A DNA stretch of 64,000 nucleotides from Phenylobacterium sp. GTDB taxonomy: Bacteria > Pseudomonadota > Alphaproteobacteria > Caulobacterales > Caulobacteraceae. The position numbers were made by a program, and so were the translations under genes. Below are positions 17,369 through 25,963 of the stretch, in pieces. The first letter of the stretch is position 1. Each line of letters opens with the position of its first letter. The notes beneath the pieces were generated by a model. It saw only the letters and a list, made by a program, of their open reading frames with translations, did not search any database and was not told where the DNA came from. The DNA is taken from the NCBI RefSeq assembly GCF_030680185.1, contig NZ_JAUXVZ010000015.1, forward strand, positions 1 through 64,000, read 5' to 3'.

Positions 17369-19462
17369 CTAGTTCGAGCCGCCCCAGACCGGCAGCAGTC
17401 TTTCCACCCGTGTCCAGCCCGAGCGACCATCGGCCAGCCGCACGCGGCGCCAGCCCAGATAGGCCTTGTCGATCCGCCCCGCCGTGCCGCCCGCCAGCTG
17501 AATCTCCGCCTCCTCGGCCGGGGTGTCCACGGGCAGGGGACGCAGGGGGCCGGCGCCCCAGACCAGCACGGCCTTGTCGCTGGCCAGGACGCCATAGCCG
17601 CTCAGGGCCGTGGCGCTGATTACGCCGCCGATGACGGCCATGCCCGCCAGAGTCAGGCCAGCCCGCGTCAGGTAGGGCGTCGGACGATACCGGGCATAGA
17701 GGGCCGCCCCCAGTCCGAGGGTGAGCATCAGGGCGAAGCCGATCAGCAGCCAGCGCCAGGCGGCCGGCGAGGCGAGGGCGATAGCCCGGCCGCGCCAGTC
17801 CCGGGGACGGGGCACGCTGGCGCCGGGCTCCAGGCTGTAGCCGGCCTTGGCGCCCGTGGTCATCCAGAGCTGGCGGGTCTGGGGATCGGCCGGGTTCTGC
17901 ACCCAGGCGATGGCCGCATGACCGGCGGCCTCTTCCCAGCGATCCTGGGCGGCCAGCGCAATGGCCAGATTGTGCCGCGTCCGCCAGTCGAGGGGCGCCT
18001 CGGCCACGCTCTTTCGCAAGGCCTCGGCGCTCATGTCCTGCGCCAGGGCCTGACCGCTCATCACCACCAGGGCGAGCCCGGCCATGGCCGCGGCCGGCAG
18101 CAGATTGCCTCGCCGCAAGGCGGTGGCCGGCTTGAAGGGCGGGGGCGGGCCAAGGTCGGCCAGGGCCGCCTGCGCGCGCTGGGTCCAGTCGTCGGGGAGC
18201 GCGCCGGAGCGGGCATAGAGAAACTGGTCGGCCTGCGCCCACAGGTCGCGCCACTGGGGATCGGCGAAGGCGTCCGGCGCGGGCGCCGCCAGGCCGAGAC
18301 GCCAGCGCAGGGCGGCGTCAGCCTGCCAGGCGCGCACCAGGCGCCGGCGCTCGGGCGTTTCGGGGTTGAGGGCCAATCTGGCCAGGGTGGCGGCCAGCCG
18401 ACGATGGGCGGCCCGTGGGATGCGGTCCGGGTCGGTCTGGTGGGCGCGCCACAGGGCCAGCAGGCCCCACAAGCCGGCCAGGATGAGGGGAAGGGCCAGC
18501 AGGGCGCCGATCCACAAGCCCCCGGCGGGCGGCGGCATGGCAGAGCCCCGGCCCTTCAGCATTGGGGGAAGACGGGCTTCATCGTCAGCCGCATTGGGCG
18601 GCGGGGCGTATGGCGGAAGCAGGTCGCCATTGGCCCCGGGCAGGACGTCCAGGGTGATCGCGTCGGCCCGTATCCGCTCAAAGCGGCCAGCCTGGGGATC
18701 GAAGACCACCATCTCGAAGTCGCTCAACACATAACGGCCAGCCCGCTGGGGGACGAGCGTCACGGTTTCGCCCAAGGTCCGCTCGAACAGGCCTGAACCC
18801 TCAGCCTCCTGCAGCTCGGGGGCGCCGACCACCTCGAAGTCGCGGGAGACCTGGCGAGGGGAGAGGCCCCGGATGGCGGGCCAGTTGCCGGTCCCAGACA
18901 GGGTGACCCGCCAGGTCAGGCTCTCGCCGACGCGGATCTCCTCGGCCTCGACCTCGGAGCTGACGGCGAACTGGCCGACGGCGCCGGTGAAGCCCTCCGG
19001 CGCGGGGGGCAGGGGCCGGATGGCGAACTCGCCAGGCGCGCTCTGGATGGTGCGGGTCTCGGTGATGGCCCGCTGGTACTCTTCCATGTCCACGACACCG
19101 GTCTGCAGGCGCATGACCTGGCTGGCCGGTTCGACCCTGATCTCGCCGGGTTGAAGCGCCATGGCGCGGGTCTTGAATTCGATCACCGCCCGGGACGCCC
19201 CCGGCGCGGGCGGATTGCGGAGCGCCGGCGCCCCCCAGGGCTCGGCGACCAGGGGCTCGGACGCCCATTCCAGCTCGCCCTCCAGATTGCCGAAGGTCGC
19301 CCAGTCCACGGTCCAGGCCAGGGTCAGGTCGAAGACCTCCCCGGCCCATAGGGGCTTGTCGGGCGCCTCGAAGGCCCCGGTGACGCTCTGGCCGAGGGCG
19401 GGCGCGGCCCACAGGGCGGCGAGCGCCATGAGCGCGGCGGCGGCGCGGCGTAGCCTCACCAT
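17369..19462 (-). CDS. BatD-like protein (oxygen-tolerance family)
   Basis: A 697-residue membrane-anchored periplasmic protein. A signal peptide (residues about 5-22, ending PALGQ) is followed by beta-sandwich repeats with the BatD pattern (VGESLTWRVTLSGTGNWPAI, then FEVVGAPELQ). A TM near residue 315 precedes a cytoplasmic helical stretch with a DxxWTQRAQAALADLG-type motif. A second TM region, a TPR-like segment (DWRTRHNLAIALAAQDRWEEAAGHAA), two more TMs and an SH3-like end (GTAGRIDKAYLGWRRVRLADGRSGWTRVERLLPVW) follow. I start it at the ATG at 19462, overlapping the upstream gene by seven bases; a longer frame lacks a signal peptide. Last gene of the moxR-DUF58-batA-batB/C operon. Confidence 0.82.
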   Translation of the reverse strand: MVRLRRAAAALMALAALWAAPALGQSVTGAFEAPDKPLWAGEVFDLTLAWTVDWATFGNLEGELEWASEPLVAEPWGAPALRNPPAPGASRAVIEFKTRAMALQPGEIRVEPASQVMRLQTGVVDMEEYQRAITETRTIQSAPGEFAIRPLPPAPEGFTGAVGQFAVSSEVEAEEIRVGESLTWRVTLSGTGNWPAIRGLSPRQVSRDFEVVGAPELQEAEGSGLFERTLGETVTLVPQRAGRYVLSDFEMVVFDPQAGRFERIRADAITLDVLPGANGDLLPPYAPPPNAADDEARLPPMLKGRGSAMPPPAGGLWIGALLALPLILAGLWGLLALWRAHQTDPDRIPRAAHRRLAATLARLALNPETPERRRLVRAWQADAALRWRLGLAAPAPDAFADPQWRDLWAQADQFLYARSGALPDDWTQRAQAALADLGPPPPFKPATALRRGNLLPAAAMAGLALVVMSGQALAQDMSAEALRKSVAEAPLDWRTRHNLAIALAAQDRWEEAAGHAAIAWVQNPADPQTRQLWMTTGAKAGYSLEPGASVPRPRDWRGRAIALASPAAWRWLLIGFALMLTLGLGAALYARYRPTPYLTRAGLTLAGMAVIGGVISATALSGYGVLASDKAVLVWGAGPLRPLPVDTPAEEAEIQLAGGTAGRIDKAYLGWRRVRLADGRSGWTRVERLLPVWGGSN

Positions 19463-21177
19463 GTCTGGGCTCCCGGCGGGCGGGGCTCGGCTGCGGCGGC
19501 GCGCAGCCGCTGGAAGAGCTCGGCCGGCGAATCGGCGGCCCGCAGGCGGCGCAGTTCGTCGAGGGGCTGGACCAGGGCCGGATTGCTCCACTCGGCGGGG
19601 TCGTAGACGTCCTCCTGCGAGCCGCCCACATTCTGCAGGCCCTGCTCGCCGGCGGTGGGTTCCTTCTGATCTTCCGGCGGACCGTCGCCGCCGCTGTCGC
19701 GGGCGTCTTCGCCGGCCACCGGCTGCTGGCCCTGGGCGCCCATGGGTTCGTTGGCCGGATCGGCGGGACCGGGGTCCTCCATGGGAGCCGGGGGCGGGGG
19801 AACCAGCAGCCGTTCCAGCTTGGCCTCGATAGCCGCCCAGTCCGCGAGGTCGGGGTCCTGGGCGCGGCCGCGCCTGGCCGCCATCAGACCGTCGCGCATG
19901 ACCCCATCCTCCAGGGCGTGGCCGTGGCCCCGGTGGATCTCGCCATAGCGGGTCGCCACCTCGGCGATCCGCAGATGGTCGGCCGCGCCCAGCCGCGGCT
20001 TGGCGATCAGCTCTTCGGCCAGCTCGCGCATCTGAACCAGCGGGTCCTCCTCGCCCTGCAGGTCGGCCTCGGTCAGCAAGGGGGCCTGGGCCAGGGAACG
20101 GTCCAGGGGCAGGAAGGCGAGCGCCAGCAGGGCCACCAGGGCGGCCTGGACCACCGCCTGGGCGCGCCTCTGTCTCAGCCTGGGCCGCGCAGGGATCTCC
20201 ACCGCCGCGCTCCAGACCAGCAAGGCCAGCGCCGCCAGGGCGAACCAGGCGAACTGGTCGGCCTTGGCGGTGGGGCGGCCTTCGATGGCGCCGGCCTTGT
20301 CGGGCGGGGTGAGGCTGGCGGCGCGGACAAGCTCGGTCAGACCAGAGGCCTCGGCCAGGGGGACCACCTGGCCCCCGGTCGCGCTGGCCAGTTCGCTTAA
20401 GGCGGCCGGCGTCAGGCGGGAAACCACCGGCGCGCCCGACGGCAGGGCCAGGGGCTGGCCGTCCGGCCCCGGCGGCGTCGCGCCGGCCTCGGTCCCCAGC
20501 CCCACGGCGATGATCCGCACATTCCGCGCTCGCAGGTCGGCCAGCCGCTCGCGCCAGGCGCCGGGCTCGGCCTCGCCGTCCGTCAGGATCACCAGGACCC
20601 GGCCCTGATCAGCGTCGCTGAAGCTGGCCAGGGTCAGGTCGAGCAGGGCGGAAAAGTCGCTGCCCGGCACCGGCATGTGCTCGGGCCCCATCTGCGGCAG
20701 ATAGGCTGCGAGGATCGCCCGGTCCTCGCTAACCGGCGCCAGCAGGTGGGCCGTGCCGGCGAAGCCGATCAGGCCGATGCGCCGGTCGGGCAGGTCCTCG
20801 GCCAGGCGCGTGGCCAGACTGCGGGCCCGGGCAAGCCTGGTCGGCGAGACGTCAGCCGCCAGCATGCTGCGCGACAGGTCCAGGGCGATGATCACCTCGC
20901 CGGGCGCCTGGTCGCCCTCGGCCGGCGGCGCCTGGCCCCACTGGGGGCGCGCCAGGGCGAGGACCACCAGCAGCAGCGCCAGCCAGAACCGCCAGGCCAA
21001 GGGCGGTCCGCCGGCGCGACGGCTGTCAAATCGCACCCGCCCACCGGCCGCTACGCCCCGCCGGATCTGCGGCCAGGCGGTCTTGCCGTCGCCGCGGCGC
21101 GACAGCCAGGCGTCCAGAACCGCCAGGATCAGGACGAGGGCCGCCAGCCACAGAACCATGGGCCAGAGGAAGCTCAT
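19456..21177 (-). CDS. BatB/BatC-type fusion: VWA-domain membrane protein with TPR-like tail
   Basis: A 573-residue protein. An N-terminal TM is followed by a second TM (residues about 60-80) and a von Willebrand A domain whose MIDAS motif is DLSRSM (D-x-S-x-S), with the later Thr and Asp in VILTDGEAE. A third TM at about residue 310 follows, then a helical region (about 340-450) resembling tetratricopeptide repeats and a long acidic, Pro/Gln/Gly-rich low-complexity tail. In many genomes the VWA (BatB) and TPR (BatC) parts are separate genes; here they are one. It overlaps batA by four bases and batD by seven. The complex is thought to act in envelope stress tolerance or assembly with MoxR ATPase. 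Confidence 0.82.
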   Translation of the reverse strand: MSFLWPMVLWLAALVLILAVLDAWLSRRGDGKTAWPQIRRGVAAGGRVRFDSRRAGGPPLAWRFWLALLLVVLALARPQWGQAPPAEGDQAPGEVIIALDLSRSMLAADVSPTRLARARSLATRLAEDLPDRRIGLIGFAGTAHLLAPVSEDRAILAAYLPQMGPEHMPVPGSDFSALLDLTLASFSDADQGRVLVILTDGEAEPGAWRERLADLRARNVRIIAVGLGTEAGATPPGPDGQPLALPSGAPVVSRLTPAALSELASATGGQVVPLAEASGLTELVRAASLTPPDKAGAIEGRPTAKADQFAWFALAALALLVWSAAVEIPARPRLRQRRAQAVVQAALVALLALAFLPLDRSLAQAPLLTEADLQGEEDPLVQMRELAEELIAKPRLGAADHLRIAEVATRYGEIHRGHGHALEDGVMRDGLMAARRGRAQDPDLADWAAIEAKLERLLVPPPPAPMEDPGPADPANEPMGAQGQQPVAGEDARDSGGDGPPEDQKEPTAGEQGLQNVGGSQEDVYDPAEWSNPALVQPLDELRRLRAADSPAELFQRLRAAAAEPRPPGAQTW

Positions 21178-22214
21178 GCCGGCGCCCTGCGGCGATGGCG
21201 GCCGTTCAGGCGCGCGCCCAGACCGCTCCAGATGGGCGCCGCCATGAGCAGGGCGAGCAGCGCTGCGCCGAGCGGCCAGGGGAAGAGTTCGGTGGTGACC
21301 ACGCGGGTGCGGGTGCTGAAGGCGGTCTTCTGGGCCGCGTCGATGGCGGCGAAGGCCTCGGTGAGCGCCTGGACGTCGCCGGCCTGGACGAAGCGGCCAT
21401 CGGTCTCCTGGGCCATCCGCTGCAGGGCCTCGATGTCCAGGGCCGAGGGGAACTGGCGGGTGCCGACGCGTCGGCCCTGATCATCGAAAATGGGGAAGGG
21501 GACCATGCCGTTGCGCCCGGCGCCGATGGCGTAGACCGGCGTCCCCCGGTGGCGGGCGATGGCGGTGGCCTGGGGCGGGGTCAGGCTGCCGCTTGTGTTG
21601 GCGCCGTCGGTGAGCAGGATGACGAACTTGCCCACCGCGGCTTCGTCGCCGTCGCGCTCGTTCTCGAGGCCAGCGAGCGCAATGGCCAGACCGTCGCCAA
21701 TGGCCGTGCCGTCGTCCAGCAGGCCGATCTGGATGGCGGCCAGCTGCTCCTCCAGCCAGGCGTGGTCGGTGGTTAGGGGGGCGAGCGTATAGGCCCGGGC
21801 GGCGAACACGACCACGCCGATCCGGTCGTTGGGCCGCTGGGTGACGAAGGCCTGGATCGCCGGGCGGACGGCCTCCAGCCGATTGATCGGCCCGTCCGGC
21901 CCCACATAGTCCTCGGCCAGCATCGAGGTGGAAAGGTCGATGGCCAGCATCAGGTCATAGCCCCGCGAGACCGCCTCCTGCCGCTGATCCGTGCGCTGCG
22001 GCTGCGCCAGGGCCAGCGCCAGCAGGGCCAGACCCACGCAAAGGGCGACCATCCGCCAGGGGGCGGCGGGCGTGCGGCTGCGTGGGTTCCAGGCTGCGGC
22101 ATAGGGCACGAGCCACACGGGCGCCCGACCGCGCCACAGCCGCCAGGCGATCAGCGCCGGGATCAGGGCCAGCAGCAGGAGGAAGGCCGGGGCGGCGAGC
22201 TGGAACTGGCTCAT
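21174..22214 (-). CDS. BatA-like VWA-domain membrane protein
   Basis: A 346-residue protein with two N-terminal TMs (residues about 5-25 and 55-75), a von Willebrand A domain, and a C-terminal TM (about 315-335). The MIDAS motif DLSTSM (in MLAIDLSTSMLAEDYVGPDG) and the downstream LLTDGANTSG Asp/Thr are intact, so metal-dependent partner binding is expected. It overlaps both the DUF58 gene and the BatB/C gene by ATGA-type junctions, so the operon is translated as a coupled unit. Acts at the inner membrane with the VWA domain in the periplasm. Confidence 0.87.
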   Translation of the reverse strand: MSQFQLAAPAFLLLLALIPALIAWRLWRGRAPVWLVPYAAAWNPRSRTPAAPWRMVALCVGLALLALALAQPQRTDQRQEAVSRGYDLMLAIDLSTSMLAEDYVGPDGPINRLEAVRPAIQAFVTQRPNDRIGVVVFAARAYTLAPLTTDHAWLEEQLAAIQIGLLDDGTAIGDGLAIALAGLENERDGDEAAVGKFVILLTDGANTSGSLTPPQATAIARHRGTPVYAIGAGRNGMVPFPIFDDQGRRVGTRQFPSALDIEALQRMAQETDGRFVQAGDVQALTEAFAAIDAAQKTAFSTRTRVVTTELFPWPLGAALLALLMAAPIWSGLGARLNGRHRRRAPA

Positions 22215-23119
22215 GAGGCGTCGCGCAGGGCGCCGGCGCTGCGGGCGCGCAGAAAGCCCACCAGGGCGGCCAGGGGATCCTCATCGGCGCGCACGACCAG
22301 CCGATCGCCGGGATTGGGCCACCAGGCCGCCCAGCGGGCCTCGCGCTCGGCCCGCCAGGCCGCATGGGCCGCGCGGCGCGCCGGCGTGTCGTTCATCCAG
22401 ACCAGCTGGCCGGCGGCGGGGTCATAGGCGGTGACGCCCTGGGCTGTGGGGCCGTCCCGCTCCCAGGGGTCCTCCACCCTAACCCCGATCACCGGATGAC
22501 GTTTGCGGAAGGCGGCCCATTCCGGCGGTGGGGCCTGGTTTGGAACCTCGCCGAACCAGACCACCAGCGCGCCCTGCGGCGCCTGTTGCGAGATCAACGG
22601 CCAGGGAGCGAAGGGCGTCGGCGGCGCAGGGTCCGGCGGCGGGGCGGCGAACAGGGCGGCCAGGGCCGAGAGGATGCGGGCGCGGCGCCGCGTGGGACTG
22701 AACGCGGTCGAGCCGTCTGGCCTGACGTGCAGCAGGCCGGCCCGCTCGCGGTTCACCACCGCCAGCATCAGGGTCAGCGCGGCGAGTTGGAGCAGCACCT
22801 CGCGCTTGCTGGCCGCGCCGGATCCGAACTGCAGGGCCGGGTCGTCGCTGACCACGGCATAGACGGTCAGCTCGCGTTCCTCGACGAACACCTTGCGATA
22901 GAGGTCGCCGAGCCGGGCGGTGACGTTCCAGTCCACGTCGCGGATGTCGTCGCCGAACTCGTAGCGGACCACCTGGTCGAACTCCATGCCCCGGCCCCGG
23001 AACACCGAGCGATATCCGCCGGCCAGCAGGGTCTGCACCGAGCGTCGGCGCAGCTGCCATTCCAGCCGCCGCAGCGCGGTCTGGGCGCGGGGATCGATCT
23101 CGGGCGGGGAGGCCGTCAT
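22211..23119 (-). CDS. DUF58-domain protein
   Basis: A 302-residue DUF58 protein. GYRSVFRGRGMEFDQVVRYEFGDDIRDVDWNVTARLGDLYRKVFVEERE is the conserved stretch of the family (residues about 35-85; the FRGRG and DDIRDVDWNVTAR parts are most diagnostic). A VWA-like fold follows. DUF58 genes sit directly after moxR ATPase genes in many bacteria and are believed to be MoxR clients. It lies 11 bases downstream of the moxR stop and overlaps batA by four bases. Confidence 0.9.
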   Translation of the reverse strand: MTASPPEIDPRAQTALRRLEWQLRRRSVQTLLAGGYRSVFRGRGMEFDQVVRYEFGDDIRDVDWNVTARLGDLYRKVFVEERELTVYAVVSDDPALQFGSGAASKREVLLQLAALTLMLAVVNRERAGLLHVRPDGSTAFSPTRRRARILSALAALFAAPPPDPAPPTPFAPWPLISQQAPQGALVVWFGEVPNQAPPPEWAAFRKRHPVIGVRVEDPWERDGPTAQGVTAYDPAAGQLVWMNDTPARRAAHAAWRAEREARWAAWWPNPGDRLVVRADEDPLAALVGFLRARSAGALRDAS

Positions 23120-23130
23120 GGGACTTGGCG

Positions 23131-24132
23131 TCAGCCCGGGACGGGAACGTCGGCGAGCACCTGGGCGACCACGGTCTCGGCGCTCAGACCGGCGGCCTCG
23201 GCCTCATAGGTCAGGCCGATCCGGTGGCGCAGCACGTCGCGGGCCACCTCCTGCACCAGGGCCGGGGTCACCTGGGCCAGGCCGCGGATGAAGGCGAGCG
23301 CCCGGCTCGACTGATAGAGGGCCAGGGTCGCCCGCGGCGAGGCGCCAAAGGCCAGTTGGCGCAGGCCAGGCGTTCCCCCCCTAGGCGCGGGCGCGGCCAT
23401 GTCCCGGGTCCTGCGGACCAGGGCCAGCAGATAGGCCTCGATCTCCGGCGCCACGAACACCTCATCGACGCCCTGGCGCAGGGCCAGCAGCTCAGGCCCG
23501 TTGGACGCGGCCTCCACCGAGGGCGACCGGGTCGCCGAGCCCCAGCGGCGCAGCATCTCCAACTCGTCCGTGTCTGACGGATAGTCGAGCAGCACTTTGA
23601 ACAGGAAGCGGTCGGTCTGGGCCTCGGGCAGGGGATAGGTGCCCTCGTGCTCCACCGGGTTTTGCGTCGCCAGCACCAGGAAAGGATCGGGCAGGGGATG
23701 GCGGGTCCCACCGATGGTCACCTGCCGCTCCTGCATGGCCTCCAGCAGGGCGCTCTGCACCTTGGCCGGCGAGCGGTTGATCTCGTCGGCCAGGACGATA
23801 TTGGCGAAGACCGGCCCGAGATGCGGGGTGAAGCTGCCGTCGTGGGGGGAATAGACCAGCGTGCCGACCACGTCGCTGGGCAGCAGGTCCGGCGTGAACT
23901 GAATGCGCTCGAAATCCAGGCCCATGGCCTGGCCCAGGGACTTGACCAGCAGGGTCTTGGCCAGGCCCGGCATCCCTTCGAGCAGGACGTGGCCGCCCAC
24001 CAGCAGGGCGATCTGCAACCGCTCGATCACCTCGGTCTGGCCCAGCACCGCCTTGCCGATCTCGGCCGACAGGCGCGCGGCCCAGGCGGGACCCGGCAGG
24101 GTGGCGGACGAGGCGGGCTGCGGGTGACTCAT
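23131..24132 (-). CDS. MoxR-family AAA+ ATPase
   Basis: A 333-residue AAA+ protein. Walker A is GMPGLAKT, Walker B is VLADEINRSP, sensor 1 is in VLATQNPVEHEGTYPLPEAQ, and DRFLFKVLLDYPS is the arginine-finger region. The C-terminal lid domain has the PRATLALYQSSRALAFIRG pattern (sensor 2). MoxR ATPases act as chaperones that load metals or cofactors or mature VWA-linked complexes. First gene of the five-gene operon running down to batD. Confidence 0.95.
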   Translation of the reverse strand: MSHPQPASSATLPGPAWAARLSAEIGKAVLGQTEVIERLQIALLVGGHVLLEGMPGLAKTLLVKSLGQAMGLDFERIQFTPDLLPSDVVGTLVYSPHDGSFTPHLGPVFANIVLADEINRSPAKVQSALLEAMQERQVTIGGTRHPLPDPFLVLATQNPVEHEGTYPLPEAQTDRFLFKVLLDYPSDTDELEMLRRWGSATRSPSVEAASNGPELLALRQGVDEVFVAPEIEAYLLALVRRTRDMAAPAPRGGTPGLRQLAFGASPRATLALYQSSRALAFIRGLAQVTPALVQEVARDVLRHRIGLTYEAEAAGLSAETVVAQVLADVPVPG

Positions 24133-24161
24133 CGGGGACCATCCACGCTTTACAGATACGG

Positions 24162-24189
24162 CCGGCGCGCCCCATGCCGGGCGCGCCGG
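24162..24189 (-). terminator. Stem-loop between D-aminoacylase gene and moxR
   Basis: CCGGCGCGCCC and GGGCGCGCCGG form a perfect 11-bp stem with a 6-nt loop, 15 bases beyond the stop of the deacylase gene. It has no T-run, so termination may be weak, but it probably insulates the moxR operon from read-through. Confidence 0.5.
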
Positions 24190-24204
24190 GTCTTCCAGAC
24201 AATA

Positions 24205-25830
24205 CTATTGGCCGCGCCGCAGGACCCGGCCGTGCCGCTCGTCGGTCACCTTGCCGTCGATGACGGCGGGCTTCCCGTTGACGAAGATGTACGCCATCCC
24301 CTCGGAATAGGCGTGCGGCTCCTGATAGGTGGCCACGTCGCGGATGGTTTCGGGATCGAAGACCAGCACGTCGGCATAGGCGCCGGGGCGTAGGACGCCG
24401 CGATCCTTGATCGAGAACACCTCGGCCGAAAGGCCGCTGGAGGCGTGGATCGCCTGGGCCATGCTGATCACCTCCCGCTCCTTGACGTAGCGGTGGAACT
24501 TCCGCGGGAAGGCGCCATAGGCCCGCGGGTGCTCGCCGCCGACGCCGAAGGGACCCAGGGCGCCGTCGCTGGAGGTCATGGTCCAGGGCTGCTGCATCAG
24601 CCGCTCGACGTCGCTCTCGTTCATATTGAACGACACGATGCTGGCGCCGCCCTCGATCAGCATGTCGATGGCGGTGTCCAGCGGGTCCTGCAGGTTGCGC
24701 CGCGCGATCTCGTCCAGGCGCATGCCGTTCAGGGAGGGATCGGCCCGGTAGTTGCGGATCATGATGGCGTTGGCGCCGGCCCGGCGCTCCAGATTGGCCA
24801 CCATCTCCTGGCGGATCAGGGCGCGTTGCTCGGGATTCTGCAGGCGCTTGGCCGTCGCCTCGGGTCCGCCCTCCTGCGCCCAACCTGGGACCAGGGAGGC
24901 CTGGAGGGACGAGCCGGACGCCGCATAGGGATACTGATCGGCCCAGATGGACAGGCCCTCGGCGCGGGCGGCGTTGATCATCTCCACCGCCTGCTCGGAC
25001 TGCCCCCAGACGCTGGGGCCGAGCATCTTCATGTGGGTGACCACGCCGATGATGCCGGTCTGGCGGGAGACCTCGATCAACTCCTCGATCGCCCCCAGCA
25101 CGCCGACGTCATAGCTCGACTCGTCGCGGATGTGGCTGATGTGGAAGGCGTCTGGATAGGTCTGGGCCACCTTGGCCAGGGCGACCAGCTCAGAGGTGTC
25201 GGAGAACTTGCCGGGAATGTAGAAGGGGCCGCTGGAGAAGCCGAAGGCGCCCAGGTCCATGGCCTGTTTGACCAGGGTTTCCATCTGGGCCAGCTCGGCG
25301 GCGGTCGGTTTGCGGTTCTCCAGGCCCATCACGTCGCGACGGACGCCATTGTGGCCGATCATCGGCACGACGTTCACGCCCGGCACATTGGTCTCGATGG
25401 CGTCGATCTGGGGGCGCAGGTCGCCGGGGCCGCCGCCGTCCGGATTGATCATCACCGTGGTGATCCCCTGATAGAGGATCGGCACGGCGGCCGAGAGTTC
25501 GGGTGTGCCGATTTCCGGCGCGGCGTGGGAGTGGGGATCGATGAAGCCCGGCGAGACGATCTTGCCCGTGGCGTCGACGGTGGTGGTGGCCGTCGCCGTG
25601 GCGGGAATGGCGCCGATCTCGACGATGCGCTCGCCCTTGATCGCCACGTCGGCGGTGCGGCCCTCGGCTCCGGTGCCGTCATAGACCATGCCACCGCGGA
25701 TCAGCACGTCGTAGGCCTGGGCCAGGGCCTGGGTTGAGACTCCCGACATCAGGCCGAGCGCAAGGCCGGCCGCCAGCAAGCGGCGACGGATAAATCTCGG
25801 CGGGGTCGTCACGGGGCGGTCGGGGGTCAT
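24205..25830 (-). CDS. Secreted D-aminoacylase/N-acyl-D-amino-acid deacylase family amidohydrolase (paralogue A)
   Basis: A 541-residue amidohydrolase with a signal peptide (RRRLLAAGLALGLMSGVSTQALAQ), so periplasmic. Metal-site motifs follow the D-aminoacylase pattern: FIDPHSH, then HISHIRDES, VVTHMKMLG, and the late Asp in TSSDGALG. The family removes acyl groups from N-acyl-D-amino acids such as N-acyl-D-glutamate. I start it at the ATG at 25830 because only that N-terminus gives a normal signal peptide. It is very similar to the gene at 29401 and follows a TonB-dependent receptor gene on the same strand, separated by a terminator. The true acyl substrate is unknown. Confidence 0.88.
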   Translation of the reverse strand: MTPDRPVTTPPRFIRRRLLAAGLALGLMSGVSTQALAQAYDVLIRGGMVYDGTGAEGRTADVAIKGERIVEIGAIPATATATTTVDATGKIVSPGFIDPHSHAAPEIGTPELSAAVPILYQGITTVMINPDGGGPGDLRPQIDAIETNVPGVNVVPMIGHNGVRRDVMGLENRKPTAAELAQMETLVKQAMDLGAFGFSSGPFYIPGKFSDTSELVALAKVAQTYPDAFHISHIRDESSYDVGVLGAIEELIEVSRQTGIIGVVTHMKMLGPSVWGQSEQAVEMINAARAEGLSIWADQYPYAASGSSLQASLVPGWAQEGGPEATAKRLQNPEQRALIRQEMVANLERRAGANAIMIRNYRADPSLNGMRLDEIARRNLQDPLDTAIDMLIEGGASIVSFNMNESDVERLMQQPWTMTSSDGALGPFGVGGEHPRAYGAFPRKFHRYVKEREVISMAQAIHASSGLSAEVFSIKDRGVLRPGAYADVLVFDPETIRDVATYQEPHAYSEGMAYIFVNGKPAVIDGKVTDERHGRVLRRGQ

Positions 25831-25920
25831 GGTGGTCTCCACGAACTGGAACTGTTGGGGCGTCGTTTCCTCGCCGGGCCCTTGCGCCTTGGAACGCGAG
25901 GCGAGCCTGGCCGTCGTTAT

Positions 25921-25951
25921 GAAAAGAGCCCCGGGCTTTCGCCCGGGGCTC
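25921..25951 (-). terminator. Rho-independent terminator after TonB-receptor gene
   Basis: GAGCCCCGGGC and GCCCGGGGCTC (25926-25951) form a perfect 11-bp stem with a four-base loop. On the minus strand TTTTC follows directly. It lies 13 bases past the stop of the TonB-dependent receptor gene. Confidence 0.9.
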
Positions 25952-25963
25952 GTCTGGCCTTGA

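Noticed and set aside
15904..17595. 563-codon antisense frame over dgcA end and the symporter
   Set aside because: His/Gln/Asp-rich low-complexity product without domains; the symporter on the plus strand is unmistakable.
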